Program-made: the position numbers and the translations under genes | Notes under the pieces: model-generated | What the model was told of the DNA's origin: nothing | Seen by the model: the letters and a program-made list of their open reading frames with translations, nothing else | Databases searched by the model: none | Part shown: positions 8,862-17,562 of the stretch, one piece after another | Layout of the letters: each line of letters starts with the position of its first letter | How positions within the stretch are numbered: the first letter of the stretch is position 1 | Source of the DNA: Sphingomonas sp. PP-F2F-G114-C0414 | GTDB lineage: Bacteria; Pseudomonadota; Alphaproteobacteria; Sphingomonadales; Sphingomonadaceae | Assembly (NCBI RefSeq): GCF_003688595.1 | Contig: NZ_RCWT01000010.1 | Location: forward strand, 248,001-312,000 | Direction of reading: 5' to 3' | DNA: 64,000 nt

Positions 8862-9655
8862 AGCGCGCGTCGTGCCGGTTCGGGGTGGCCGGTGCGCACC
8901 GTCAGGGCGCGACGTCGGGCGGGCAGGCCCCACCACGGCGTACCGGGCGACAGATGATGTTCGTGGTGATAGCCGCCGAAATGAAAGCACGTCAGCAGCG
9001 ACAGCAGCGGCGGGATTTTAGCGCTGTGCGCGTGATGGTGGTCGGCAAACGGCTCGTCGCGCTCGCGGTGCGGCAGCCAGGTGCCGAACACGAACAACTG
9101 CAACACCGCACCGAGTGCGGGCACCGCCCAGAACACCACGATATTTCCCAGCGGTGCGCCCAGTACGAGCGTGTAGACCAATGCGACGAGCGTGATGCGG
9201 ACGATCTGCCCGTGCGAATAATAGGTGCGGAAGAACTGCCGGAACCACCCCAGCAAACTCGGATCGCCGCCATGGAAATCGGGATCGCTCGCGGTGCCGG
9301 CATGGCGATGATGGAGGTGATGCTGCGGCAGCAAGGTCGCGTAGGAAAGGCAGGCGTACAGCGAGAGACAGGTTGCGCCGGTCAGGCGGTTCAGCCGCGG
9401 ATAGCCAGGCGCCAACGCGCCGTGCATCGAATCATGCGCTACGATGAACAGGCCGGTGCTGAGCCAAGTCTGCACGACCACCATCACGACGGCGATCGGC
9501 ACGGTGGCCAGACTCCACCGCCAAAAGAAGATTCCGGTGATGTGGATCGCGAGCCACACCGCAACGATCGCCGCGGCGAGCGACAGGCCGATCCACGCCT
9601 GATGCCGAGCCGCAGCGCCGGGCGAGGACGCGGGTAGGGGCGATGCGACGCTCAC
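8858..9655 (-). CDS. crtW: Beta-carotene ketolase (CrtW family)
   Basis: This 265-residue membrane desaturase-fold enzyme adds 4/4'-keto groups to beta-ionone rings (beta-carotene to canthaxanthin; zeaxanthin to astaxanthin). CrtW-type His boxes are visible: HDSMH (74-78), HHLHHRH (112-118) followed by DPDFH, and HHEHH (230-234) followed by TPWWGLP. Hydrophobic stretches near residues 20-45 and 50-75 fit membrane insertion. The start is GTG at 9653-9655, overlapping the crtZ stop by 4 nt (GTGA). The 3' end overlaps the next gene by 4 nt. With crtZ upstream this points to ketolated, hydroxylated xanthophylls. No crtE, crtB, crtI or crtY genes are present in the window. Confidence 0.92.
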   Translation of the reverse strand: MSVASPLPASSPGAAARHQAWIGLSLAAAIVAVWLAIHITGIFFWRWSLATVPIAVVMVVVQTWLSTGLFIVAHDSMHGALAPGYPRLNRLTGATCLSLYACLSYATLLPQHHLHHRHAGTASDPDFHGGDPSLLGWFRQFFRTYYSHGQIVRITLVALVYTLVLGAPLGNIVVFWAVPALGAVLQLFVFGTWLPHRERDEPFADHHHAHSAKIPPLLSLLTCFHFGGYHHEHHLSPGTPWWGLPARRRALTVRTGHPEPARRAL

Positions 9656-10209
9656 TGATCCGCCGCAACCGAGCGGGGGGCGACCGACGGTGTTGCCGAC
9701 TGCACCGACGGTGCCGCCGGCTGCGACCGTGCGACGCGTCGCTGGGGATCGGCATTGGCGCGCAACTGCGCCTTCAGCACGGCCGGCTTGCGCGCGAACA
9801 GGAACCCGTGGCTGACCGTGCCGTCTTTGCCCTCAACCGCGTGGTGAAGCCGGTGCGCCTGGAGCAGTCGCTTGAAATAGCCCTGTTTGGGCACCCAGCG
9901 AAACCCGCCGCGCTGATGCACCAGCATGTCGTGGACGAACGCGTAGATCCCGCCATAGACGGTGATGCCGAGCGCGCCCCACCAGAGCGGCTCCCACCAC
10001 AGGCCGACGACGAACAGCATGATCGGGACGATCGCGAACACGATGGCGTAATAGTCGTTCTTCTCGAACCACCCGTCATGCTCTTCGTGATGCGATTTAT
10101 GCCAGCCCCAACCCCAGCCGTGCATCACGTATTTGTGCGCTGCCCAGGCGAAGCACTCCATGAACAGCACCATGCCGGCGACGATCGCGAGCTTCTCGAC
10201 CCACGACAT
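9652..10209 (-). CDS. crtZ: Beta-carotene 3-hydroxylase (CrtZ)
   Basis: This is a 185-residue non-haem di-iron hydroxylase of the inner membrane that makes zeaxanthin from beta-carotene or hydroxylates canthaxanthin. All four conserved histidine motifs are present: HKYVMH (25-30), HKSHHEEH (37-44), HDMLVH (93-98) and HRLHH (119-123). Two membrane segments lie near 7-24 and 53-80. The C-terminal 35 residues (after about 150) are a Pro/Ala/Ser tail beyond the usual CrtZ core. It is first in the crtZ-crtW-crtG-like operon; its stop overlaps the GTG start of crtW. The ribosome site before the ATG at 10209 is weak. Confidence 0.94.
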   Translation of the reverse strand: MSWVEKLAIVAGMVLFMECFAWAAHKYVMHGWGWGWHKSHHEEHDGWFEKNDYYAIVFAIVPIMLFVVGLWWEPLWWGALGITVYGGIYAFVHDMLVHQRGGFRWVPKQGYFKRLLQAHRLHHAVEGKDGTVSHGFLFARKPAVLKAQLRANADPQRRVARSQPAAPSVQSATPSVAPRSVAADQ

Positions 10210-10396
10210 CAGCGTCTGGCCCCGTGATCGGCCGATCGATGCGACGATTTCATCATCCGCTCCATATACGCGCTAAGGCGTTGCGATGCGAGGCATTGCG
10301 CCCAGAATATCGGTTGCTCGCTGAGGTCGGCGAGCGGTCGTCTTTGAAGCGGCAAGACACAAGTTGAGTTCCGTGCTCGGCGCACCGTTGCCGGCA

Positions 10397-10436
10397 TTTG
10401 GTATTGCTACCGCCTTGTCACAAAAACGATACCAAA
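10397..10436 (+). promoter_or_regulatory. Palindromic operator candidates upstream of the TBDR-PHP operon
   Basis: GGTA-N4-TACC (10400-10411) has the symmetry typical of LacI/GntR-type operators. It is nested in a wider inverted repeat, TTTGGTAT (10397-10404) and ATACCAAA (10429-10436). It lies 70-80 bp before the TBDR start. A hairpin, CCCAGC-TTTTG-GCTGGG (10453-10469), then sits directly before the ribosome site. Binding factor unknown. Confidence 0.45.
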
Positions 10437-10478
10437 GACTATCATAGGTTGGCCCAGCTTTTGGCTGGGTGGGAAATA

Positions 10479-12986
10479 ATGATGACCCGTATTCTCGTGT
10501 CGCGCGTGGCCTTGGCCACCGCGCTCTCTACTAGCGTGCTCGTCGCACAGCCCGCTTTTGCGCAGACTGCGACAACTCCCACGGTTCCCGCAGCCGGCCA
10601 AGGTGGCGGAGATACGAACGGTGACGACATCGTTGTTACGGGCCGCGCCGGTACCGAAGGCCAGCGCAAGGTCGAGACGAGCTACGCCATCTCGACGATC
10701 TCCGACCGCGATCTCCGACTGCGCGCGCCGGTCGGGGTGGCCGAAGCGCTCAAGCAGGTGCCGGGGTTCTACACCACGCCGACCTCGGGCGAAGTCAGCG
10801 CGGGCGTCCGCGTCCGCGGCATCCCGAGCGACGGGTTCCAGACCGTCGCGCTGCTGGAAGATGGGATCCCGATCCAGGGCGATCCCGGGCTCGGCTGGCT
10901 CAACGGCGACCAGTCGCTGCGGGTCGACCAGACCGTCGAGCGGATCGAAGTCGTGCGCGGCGGACCGTCGGCGATCTTCTATTCCAACGCCCCCGGCGCG
11001 GCGATCAACTTCATTTCGCGGCGCGGCGGCGATACGCTCGAGGGGCTGATCCGCTACGAAGGATCGAGCTACAATTCGAACCGCGTCGACGGCTGGCTTG
11101 GTGGCCCGATCGGCAACACCGGCTGGCATTTCTTCACCGGGGGTTATTACCGGCTGTCCGACGGCCAGCACCATTCGGGTTTCAGGCAGGACCAAGGCGG
11201 GCAGATCCGCGCCACGCTGTCGCGCGATTTCGATCGCGGGTCGGTGTCGTTCGGCGTCAAGCGCATCGACGAACGCGTCGGCTATTGGGGCGGCGGCATC
11301 TACACCAGCAACGCCGATGGCGACGTCGTCAGCGTTCCCGGCCTCGACAACCGTAAGGACAATATCGCCGGCCCGGACACGCGGCATCTGACGTTTCGGA
11401 ATCCCAATGGCCCGATCGCATTCGACAATGCGGTCGGCAGCACGGTCCGGCTGACACAGCTCAGCGCGCAAGCCGAATACCAGCTGACCGACACGATCAA
11501 GCTCCAGCAGAACACGCGCTACCGTGACAGCTTCACGCAGCGCAACAGCATCACGCCGTACAATGTATCGCCGGCGAAAACCTTCCTGAACGCGAATTAC
11601 GGCAAGGCGATCAACGCCTCGGCGGGGCAGACGCTCGGGCTGTTCTACCGCGACAGTGGCAATGCGTTCGATATTGCTAACCAGAACGGCAACGGGCTCG
11701 CGCTGGTCGATCTCGCGCGGACGCATACCGTGCCGCTGAGCGAGTTCATCAACGACACGCGCATCGTCGGCAAGCTCGACCTGCTTGGCCATCACGATCT
11801 CGCCATCGGCTTCTATTATGCGCGCGAGAACGAGCGATATGGCGCGAACACAGCGTCGGTGCTGACCGACGTCAAGAACCATGCCGACCTGCTCGACGTC
11901 TACCGGCTCGACGCCAGCGGCAACAAGCTCGCGTCGCTGACCGAAGGCGGCATCGTCGGCTACGGCGCCGAGTTCGCCAACGCCAACGGCATTTCGGACA
12001 ACGTCGCGGTCTATGCGAGCGACGAGTGGCAGATCACGCCGAAACTGCGGTTCGACGGCGGCGTCCGCTATGAACGGATCAAGACAAGCGGTGCGGTCGA
12101 GGGCGCGCAAAAGGTCAATCTGGGGCAGAGCCCGACGCTTGCCGATGACTCGGTCGGGACAGGCACAGGCGTCTTCACGCCGTTTTCCCGCAAATATGAC
12201 GGGTTCGCCTGGACGGCGGGCGCCAATTACCAGTTCCAGCCCTATGTCGGCGCGTTCGTCCGCTATACCGACACGTTCCGGCTGCCGGCAGTCTCCAACT
12301 TCATCACCAATGCGGGCGCGACGCCGGTGGTGCAGACGCTCAACATGCTGGAGGGCGGGATCAAATACTCGCGCGGCCCGGTCGATTTCTACGCGACCGG
12401 CTTCCGCACCGTCTACAACAGCTACCAGATCAGCGATTTCCGCACGCTTGCCAACGGCCTGTTGTCGCCGGTGACGGTGTACGGCGACACGATCACCAAG
12501 GGCATCGAGCTGGAAGCGACGATCCGCCCGGTCGCGTGGTTCGACCTGCACGGATCCTGGACCTACCAAGACTCACGCTTCTCCGATTTCATCTACACCA
12601 ACAGCGCAGGCGTGCTCACCGACTATTCGCACCACCGTCTGAACGGCATCCCCGAGAACATTTTTCGCGTGACCCCTGGTGTAACGCTGTTCGGCGACAC
12701 GCTCCGCGTGCAGGCCGACGTCAATTATTCCGGCCAGCTCTATACCGACGTCGCCAACAAGATCAGCCTGCCGTCCTATGTCAGCGTCGACCTGCAGGCG
12801 CAGGTCAACGTCACGCCGAAGCTCCAGCTTCAGCTGATCGCGCAGAACATCACCAACACGCTCGGCCTGACCAACGGCAATCCGCGCGCGGGGACGATCG
12901 ACAGCAGCGAAGCGGGGCAGGCGGTCTTCATCGGCAGCTCGCTCTACCAGCGCAACGTCCGCGCCGCCGTCAGCTACCGCTTCTAA
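10479..12986 (+). CDS. TonB-dependent receptor (835 aa)
   Basis: Two adjacent ATGs (10479 and 10482) follow GGGTGGGAAAT; either gives the signal peptide MTRILVSRVALATAL, cut near AFAQ. The plug shows DDIVVTGRA, ALKQVPGFYTTPTSGE, VRVRGIPSDGFQTVALLEDG, VERIEVVRGGPSAIFYSNAPG and AINFISRRGG. The C-terminus ends VSYRF. The plug form, with LLEDGIPIQGDPG and PGAAINFISR, is shared with the sugar-locus receptor at 49538. A secreted PHP-domain hydrolase starts 17 bp after the stop, so the two are surely cotranscribed and the ligand is probably its substrate or product. The ligand itself is not recognisable. Confidence 0.93.
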   Translation: MMTRILVSRVALATALSTSVLVAQPAFAQTATTPTVPAAGQGGGDTNGDDIVVTGRAGTEGQRKVETSYAISTISDRDLRLRAPVGVAEALKQVPGFYTTPTSGEVSAGVRVRGIPSDGFQTVALLEDGIPIQGDPGLGWLNGDQSLRVDQTVERIEVVRGGPSAIFYSNAPGAAINFISRRGGDTLEGLIRYEGSSYNSNRVDGWLGGPIGNTGWHFFTGGYYRLSDGQHHSGFRQDQGGQIRATLSRDFDRGSVSFGVKRIDERVGYWGGGIYTSNADGDVVSVPGLDNRKDNIAGPDTRHLTFRNPNGPIAFDNAVGSTVRLTQLSAQAEYQLTDTIKLQQNTRYRDSFTQRNSITPYNVSPAKTFLNANYGKAINASAGQTLGLFYRDSGNAFDIANQNGNGLALVDLARTHTVPLSEFINDTRIVGKLDLLGHHDLAIGFYYARENERYGANTASVLTDVKNHADLLDVYRLDASGNKLASLTEGGIVGYGAEFANANGISDNVAVYASDEWQITPKLRFDGGVRYERIKTSGAVEGAQKVNLGQSPTLADDSVGTGTGVFTPFSRKYDGFAWTAGANYQFQPYVGAFVRYTDTFRLPAVSNFITNAGATPVVQTLNMLEGGIKYSRGPVDFYATGFRTVYNSYQISDFRTLANGLLSPVTVYGDTITKGIELEATIRPVAWFDLHGSWTYQDSRFSDFIYTNSAGVLTDYSHHRLNGIPENIFRVTPGVTLFGDTLRVQADVNYSGQLYTDVANKISLPSYVSVDLQAQVNVTPKLQLQLIAQNITNTLGLTNGNPRAGTIDSSEAGQAVFIGSSLYQRNVRAAVSYRF

Positions 12987-13003
12987 GACGGAAGGACCCC
13001 ACC

Positions 13004-14173
13004 ATGCTCGATCGTCTCGCGCTCGTCGCGCTCCTGTTTGTATCCTCCTCGGCAGACGCGGCTGCTCCTGTTGCCGTCGATCCGAAGATCCCGCCGGTGG
13101 CAAGCCTGGCCGAGGGGGTATGGCTGAAGGGCGATCTCCATCTCCATTCGCGCCACAGCAAGGATTCGAGCAACAACCCAGAGGTGAAGATCATCCGTTT
13201 CGCCGAAAACGCCGGGTTCGATTATCTCGCGATCACCGATCACGACAATCACGTCCACGGCGACGTCGCGCACAACACCTGGTCAGACCCCGAGTTCACG
13301 TCGAAGTCGGTGATCCTGCTGTACGGTGCGGAATGGACGACGGTGCGCGGCCACGGCAACGTCTTCTCGGCCAAGCCCTATGATCACCAGCGCCTGTTCG
13401 ACGTCGAGGACGAGCGCGATGCAAAGATCCTCGCGGTCAAGAAATCGCTCGATATCCATCTGTCGGCCAACCACCCGAGCGGCAAGGATCATTTCGGCTT
13501 CTCCTACGACATGGTCGATTCGATCGAGGTCTGGAATTCGGCGGTCTGGCCGACCAACCTCAACGCGATGATGATCTGGGACGATATGCTCCGATCGGGT
13601 CGCAAGCTCACCGGGCGCGGCGGGAGCGATTCGCACCACGGTATCCCCGATACCGCCGCACAGACCGTGCCCAACAGCGTCCAGGCGACCGCCAATTATG
13701 TCGGTACGCCGACGACCTGGGTGTTTGCGAAGACGCGCACCGCGCAGGGCGTGATCGATGCACTGGGCAACGGGCGCGTTTCGGTCAGCGCCAACCCCGA
13801 CGATCCGCGCGTCGAGCTGATGGCCGATCGCGATGGCGACGGCAGGATGGACATGATGATGGGCGACAATGCGGTGCCGACCGGCAAGCCGGTGACGTTT
13901 CAGGTCAAGCTTGTCGGTGGCGGCATCAAGGGCGCGGCGTACAAGATCAAGGTGGTCAAGGACGGCGAGGATTTCGGCGCCTATACCAGCGATCCCGCGA
14001 CCGGATCGGCGACCTTCACCGACACCCCGCCGATCCACGGCCGCGCCTATTATCGCGTCACCGTCGAAGGGCCGCAGACGCCCTATCCGCAGGTGCCCAA
14101 TTCGATGGCGCTCAGCGGCAACATGGTCGCGCTGTCGAACCCGATCTTCTTCAACTTCGACCCGAAATTCTAG
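13004..14173 (+). CDS. Secreted PHP-domain metallohydrolase (CehA/McbA-like)
   Basis: This 389-residue protein has a short signal peptide (MLDRLALVALLFVSSSADAA). A PHP domain follows with the metal-binding motifs GDLHLHSRHSKD near residue 45, ITDHDNH near residue 78, and GSDSHHG near residue 208. PHP proteins are metal-dependent phosphoesterases or hydrolases. The CehA/McbA branch includes secreted enzymes such as carbaryl hydrolases; the natural substrate of this one is unknown. The C-terminal part (about 250-389) looks like an all-beta domain. GGAAGGA precedes the ATG by seven bases. The 17-bp distance from the TBDR indicates one transcript and a functional link, such as surface or periplasmic cleavage followed by uptake. 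Confidence 0.85.
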   Translation: MLDRLALVALLFVSSSADAAAPVAVDPKIPPVASLAEGVWLKGDLHLHSRHSKDSSNNPEVKIIRFAENAGFDYLAITDHDNHVHGDVAHNTWSDPEFTSKSVILLYGAEWTTVRGHGNVFSAKPYDHQRLFDVEDERDAKILAVKKSLDIHLSANHPSGKDHFGFSYDMVDSIEVWNSAVWPTNLNAMMIWDDMLRSGRKLTGRGGSDSHHGIPDTAAQTVPNSVQATANYVGTPTTWVFAKTRTAQGVIDALGNGRVSVSANPDDPRVELMADRDGDGRMDMMMGDNAVPTGKPVTFQVKLVGGGIKGAAYKIKVVKDGEDFGAYTSDPATGSATFTDTPPIHGRAYYRVTVEGPQTPYPQVPNSMALSGNMVALSNPIFFNFDPKF

Positions 14174-14514
14174 CGCGGGGTGAGGCCCGCAACCCGATCG
14201 GGGAAGAAGCGCCCACGATCAGGCGATCCAGTTCTGCATGCAGGTCGGCTGGGCGTGGGTCGCAGCGGTGTAGGCCGTGTGTAGAACCTCACAGGTTCGC
14301 GCCGCCGACGCAGATGTCGCGGCGATAGCGGCGAGCCAGCGGTTACCGCTCCTAGCCGTCCGACCGTAAGCGCCGCCGTCATCAAGAGCGTCGATTTAAC
14401 AATTCCCGGGCGTTTCGGTACGTCGGCGTGTCGTCGATATTCTGAAGAGGCGAACAGCGACCAGTTTGTCGCCGCCGGTCACCATTTACAGGCGACCGGC
14501 GGTATTCCCGGCTG
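14174..14514. other. Intergenic region between convergent genes
   Basis: These 341 bp separate the PHP gene (plus) and a TBDR (minus) tail to tail. The only structure I see is a small hairpin, GAACCT-CAC-AGGTTC (14284-14298), with no U tract. No open frame here shows coding character. Confidence 0.5.
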
Positions 14515-17337
14515 TTACATCTTCATCGTCAGGCTGAACTGGAACACGCGGCCGGTGTTCATGTAGCCGCCGTTGCGGTCGTTCGAGATGTAGCGTTCCG
14601 ACTTGCCCACCGTCGCCCAATAGGTGTGCTGGTCGAGCAGGTTGCGCGCCGCCACGCCGATTTCGAGGTTTTCGGTGGCGGCGAAGGCGAGGCCGAAGTT
14701 CATCTCGCCGATCGGCTGGACGTAGATGTCGGGCTGGCTGTCCTGCACGGTCGCGAGAAAACGCCCCGTGTAGTTGTACGACAGGTTGGTGCGGAACTGG
14801 CCGGCGGCGTAGAAGATCTCGGCGTTGTAGATCAGGTTGGGTGCCTGCGGCAGGGTCGATTTCCGGATGTCGGTCGCCGAGATCTGATAGTTCGCTTCGG
14901 TGTGCTGGTACGTGATGTTGCCGCCGACCCCGAAATTGCCGAGGAAGTTCGAGGCAAGTATGTCGCCGATCGTGAAGCGACCCGACGCTTCGATACCCCG
15001 CGCGTTGCCGTCGCGGCCGTTGGCGGGCTGGATCGTCGTCACCGATCCGACGGTGTCGCCGATCGAGCGCGTCCCGGTCGGCACGAGGATGTTCTTGAGC
15101 GTCTTGTAATAGAGCGCGACCTGGAGGTAGCGGCCGACGCCGCCATAATATTCCACGCCCGCGTCATAGCTCCACGCCTCGACCGGTTTCAGGTTCGGGT
15201 TGGGCCGGGTGACGGTGATGTTGCCGCTGGAATCGGCCTCGCTCCGCTGGGTCGGGCCGGCGAGCTGGTCGAAGGCCGGGCGCGCATAGCTCGATCGCAC
15301 CGCACCGCGCACGACGAACCGCGCGTCGGGCTTCCATGCCGCCAGCAGGCTGGGGTCGAGATGATCGTAGTCGCGTCCGGCATTGACGAAAGTGCCGCCG
15401 ACGCCGTTCGCATTTGTCGAGAAATACCGCGCCCGGAAGCTGTTGTCCTCGTACCGCAGCCCCGGAATCACTTCCAGCGTCCCGATCGTCAGCGTCGCCG
15501 TCGCATAGGCCGCCTCGCGCTTTTCGTTGCCCTTCAGCAGTCCCTGGTTGATCACCGTCGGTGATACGAGCGACTGGTTCACATACTGGCTGACCTGGGA
15601 ATCGAGCTGGCTGCGGTCGAGGACCTTGATCCCGCGCGACGGATAATAATCGAGGAAGTCGGTCAGCACATAGCCGTTATACTGGTTGATTGTCGGCCCC
15701 TGCACGGTGCCGTTCTGGAGCGGCGTCAGGAACCGGTAGCGCGTGACGTCGGGCGCCAGCGAGCGACCGTCGCGATCCGAATCCTCGTACAGCCCGCCGA
15801 TCGCGATGTTGGTCAGCACGCCGGTGCTGTCCCAGCCGATGCTGCCCTTCACGGTCTTCTTGATCTCCGACAGATAGTCGTAACCCTGCTGGATGTAGAG
15901 CTGGCTCGGCCGGTCGAGCGACGCGACATAGGCGCTCGCTCCTGACGACAGCACCGGCCGCGGCGATTTGGGATTGGACAGGTCGACGACGACGCCCTGC
16001 GTCGCGGCGCCGGTGTTGTTCGCCGCGCCATTATAAGCGATCCCGCGGAACGCCGCCTCGATCCGCTGCGGCTGATCGAAGCGACCGTCGGCATACGCGC
16101 CTTCGAGCGAGGCGGTGAAGCCGTTCCAGTGAGCCTTGCCACCCAGCTGCGCGGAGAACAGCTCCTGCTCGACGTCCTCGGTACGGAAATAGCTGGCCGG
16201 GTTGATACCGAGCGGTGTGTAGATTCCCGCGGCGTTGTACGCCTGCGTCGTGCCGCCGCCGGTCAGGGTACGGACCGGGTTGGAGTTGGTCTGGCCGCGC
16301 GTCAGTTCGTTGCGCAGCCCCGTCTGGTTCATCGTGTTGGTGTTGAGATAGGTCGCGTAATTCACCCGCGCGAATAGCTCGACCGGGTCGCCGTGATAGT
16401 CGAGCGAGCCGGTCGCGCCGTAGCGCTTGATCTCGTTGTTGTAGAAATTCCACTGGACGCCGTCGGCCGACAGCGCGTTCCCGTTGGCGCGGGGCGTGCC
16501 GACGTTGAAGGCGGTGGTCTTGTAGTCGTTCTGCACCGCAGTCGATTCCGCGGCGTTGGCGCGCTCCTCGTAATAGCCCGCGACATAGACGCCGAACTGG
16601 TGGTCGCTGCCGAAACGCCGCGCGGCGTCGATGCCGACCGCGCCTCCGAACCCCTTCTGCTTGCGGTCGAGCGCGAGCTGTGCGCCTTGGGCGAGGACGC
16701 GAGCGCGCGTGAAGTCGGTCGAGAAGTCGAACGCAGTCGGTGTCCGCAGGTCGATGATGCCGGCGATCGAGTCCGAATCCTTGGCTGCCCCAGGAGTCTT
16801 GTCGACCGCGATCGCGCCGACCGCGAACGGCGAGAACAGGTTGAGCGAGATCGCGCGCGAGCTGCCAGCGACCTGCGGCAGGCGCAGGCCGTCGAGCGTG
16901 TAGGCGTTGTAACCGGTGTCGAACCCGCGGATCGAGACATATTGCGCTTCGCCGGTGGCGCTCTGGTTGCGGCCCTGGTCGCGGCTTACCGAGATGCCGG
17001 GCAGCTGCTTGGCGAGATCCGCGATCCCGGTCTGCGAATGGATCGCGACGTCGCCGGTGGTGACGATGTCGATGACGCCGACCGCGTCATGCTCCTCGGC
17101 GAGCGCGGTTTGCTGACGGCGGCCGTTGACGACGATGTCGCCCGTTATCGCCTCGCTGACGGTCTCCTTCGGCAGTGTGTCGTCGGTCGTCGTGGCGGCC
17201 GGGCTGGTCTGCGCGAACGCAGCCGTGCCGGGGAGGGCGACGATCGCAGCAGCCAGCGCCCCGCCGGCGACGTGGGTCAAAAGGGCAAGCGCGCGCGATC
17301 GCTGCCGGCGTACCGGCATCGGGAGTGTCGTGTTCAT
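14515..17337 (-). CDS. TonB-dependent receptor (FecA-like group, 940 aa)
   Basis: The ATG at 17337 follows GGGGGGAAACC. An Arg-rich leader then a hydrophobic core (signal cut near AFAQ) precede GDIVVNGRRQ and the plug (IADLAKQLPGISVSRD, YVSIRGFDTGYNAYTLDGLR, SIAGIIDLRTPTAFDFS). The barrel ends with FQFSLTMKM. The motif with RTPTAFDFS after the plug is shared with the receptor at 341 (RTPSAFDFD), so these are paralogues. The gene stands alone: rsgA is divergent and the downstream gene is convergent. Upstream it has an ATTATAC element similar to that of the 341 receptor at about the same distance. Ligand unknown. Confidence 0.94.
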   Translation of the reverse strand: MNTTLPMPVRRQRSRALALLTHVAGGALAAAIVALPGTAAFAQTSPAATTTDDTLPKETVSEAITGDIVVNGRRQQTALAEEHDAVGVIDIVTTGDVAIHSQTGIADLAKQLPGISVSRDQGRNQSATGEAQYVSIRGFDTGYNAYTLDGLRLPQVAGSSRAISLNLFSPFAVGAIAVDKTPGAAKDSDSIAGIIDLRTPTAFDFSTDFTRARVLAQGAQLALDRKQKGFGGAVGIDAARRFGSDHQFGVYVAGYYEERANAAESTAVQNDYKTTAFNVGTPRANGNALSADGVQWNFYNNEIKRYGATGSLDYHGDPVELFARVNYATYLNTNTMNQTGLRNELTRGQTNSNPVRTLTGGGTTQAYNAAGIYTPLGINPASYFRTEDVEQELFSAQLGGKAHWNGFTASLEGAYADGRFDQPQRIEAAFRGIAYNGAANNTGAATQGVVVDLSNPKSPRPVLSSGASAYVASLDRPSQLYIQQGYDYLSEIKKTVKGSIGWDSTGVLTNIAIGGLYEDSDRDGRSLAPDVTRYRFLTPLQNGTVQGPTINQYNGYVLTDFLDYYPSRGIKVLDRSQLDSQVSQYVNQSLVSPTVINQGLLKGNEKREAAYATATLTIGTLEVIPGLRYEDNSFRARYFSTNANGVGGTFVNAGRDYDHLDPSLLAAWKPDARFVVRGAVRSSYARPAFDQLAGPTQRSEADSSGNITVTRPNPNLKPVEAWSYDAGVEYYGGVGRYLQVALYYKTLKNILVPTGTRSIGDTVGSVTTIQPANGRDGNARGIEASGRFTIGDILASNFLGNFGVGGNITYQHTEANYQISATDIRKSTLPQAPNLIYNAEIFYAAGQFRTNLSYNYTGRFLATVQDSQPDIYVQPIGEMNFGLAFAATENLEIGVAARNLLDQHTYWATVGKSERYISNDRNGGYMNTGRVFQFSLTMKM

Positions 17338-17421
17338 GGTTTCCCCCCTGGGATGGTTGGGCGGACTGGCACGTCCGTTGACCGGGCAGCTAGGACCGAT
17401 TCGATACCGTTTTATGACAGG

Positions 17422-17433
17422 ATCGTATAATTG
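17422..17433 (-). promoter_or_regulatory. ATTATACGAT element upstream of TBDR
   Basis: Read toward the TBDR (minus strand) the bases are CAATTATACGAT, followed shortly by GTCAT. The receptor at 341 has ATATTATACGAT followed by CGTCAC at nearly the same distance (77 versus 88 bp from the ATG). This is a shared promoter or operator candidate. Confidence 0.35.
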
Positions 17434-17562
17434 TACGTGTTTGGTTATATTTTACGCTACGGAACGAGCGGATGCGCGCCTGCGATCAGTCGCGCTTATC
17501 CGCCGCTGATCGAACACTGCAATATCCGATGCCGCCCGATCGAAAGCGGTTATAGTGACCCG

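Noticed and set aside
12536-13003. Extension of the PHP protein into the preceding TBDR
   Set aside because: It reads the TBDR in another frame. The ATG at 13004 has GGAAGGA and a signal peptide.
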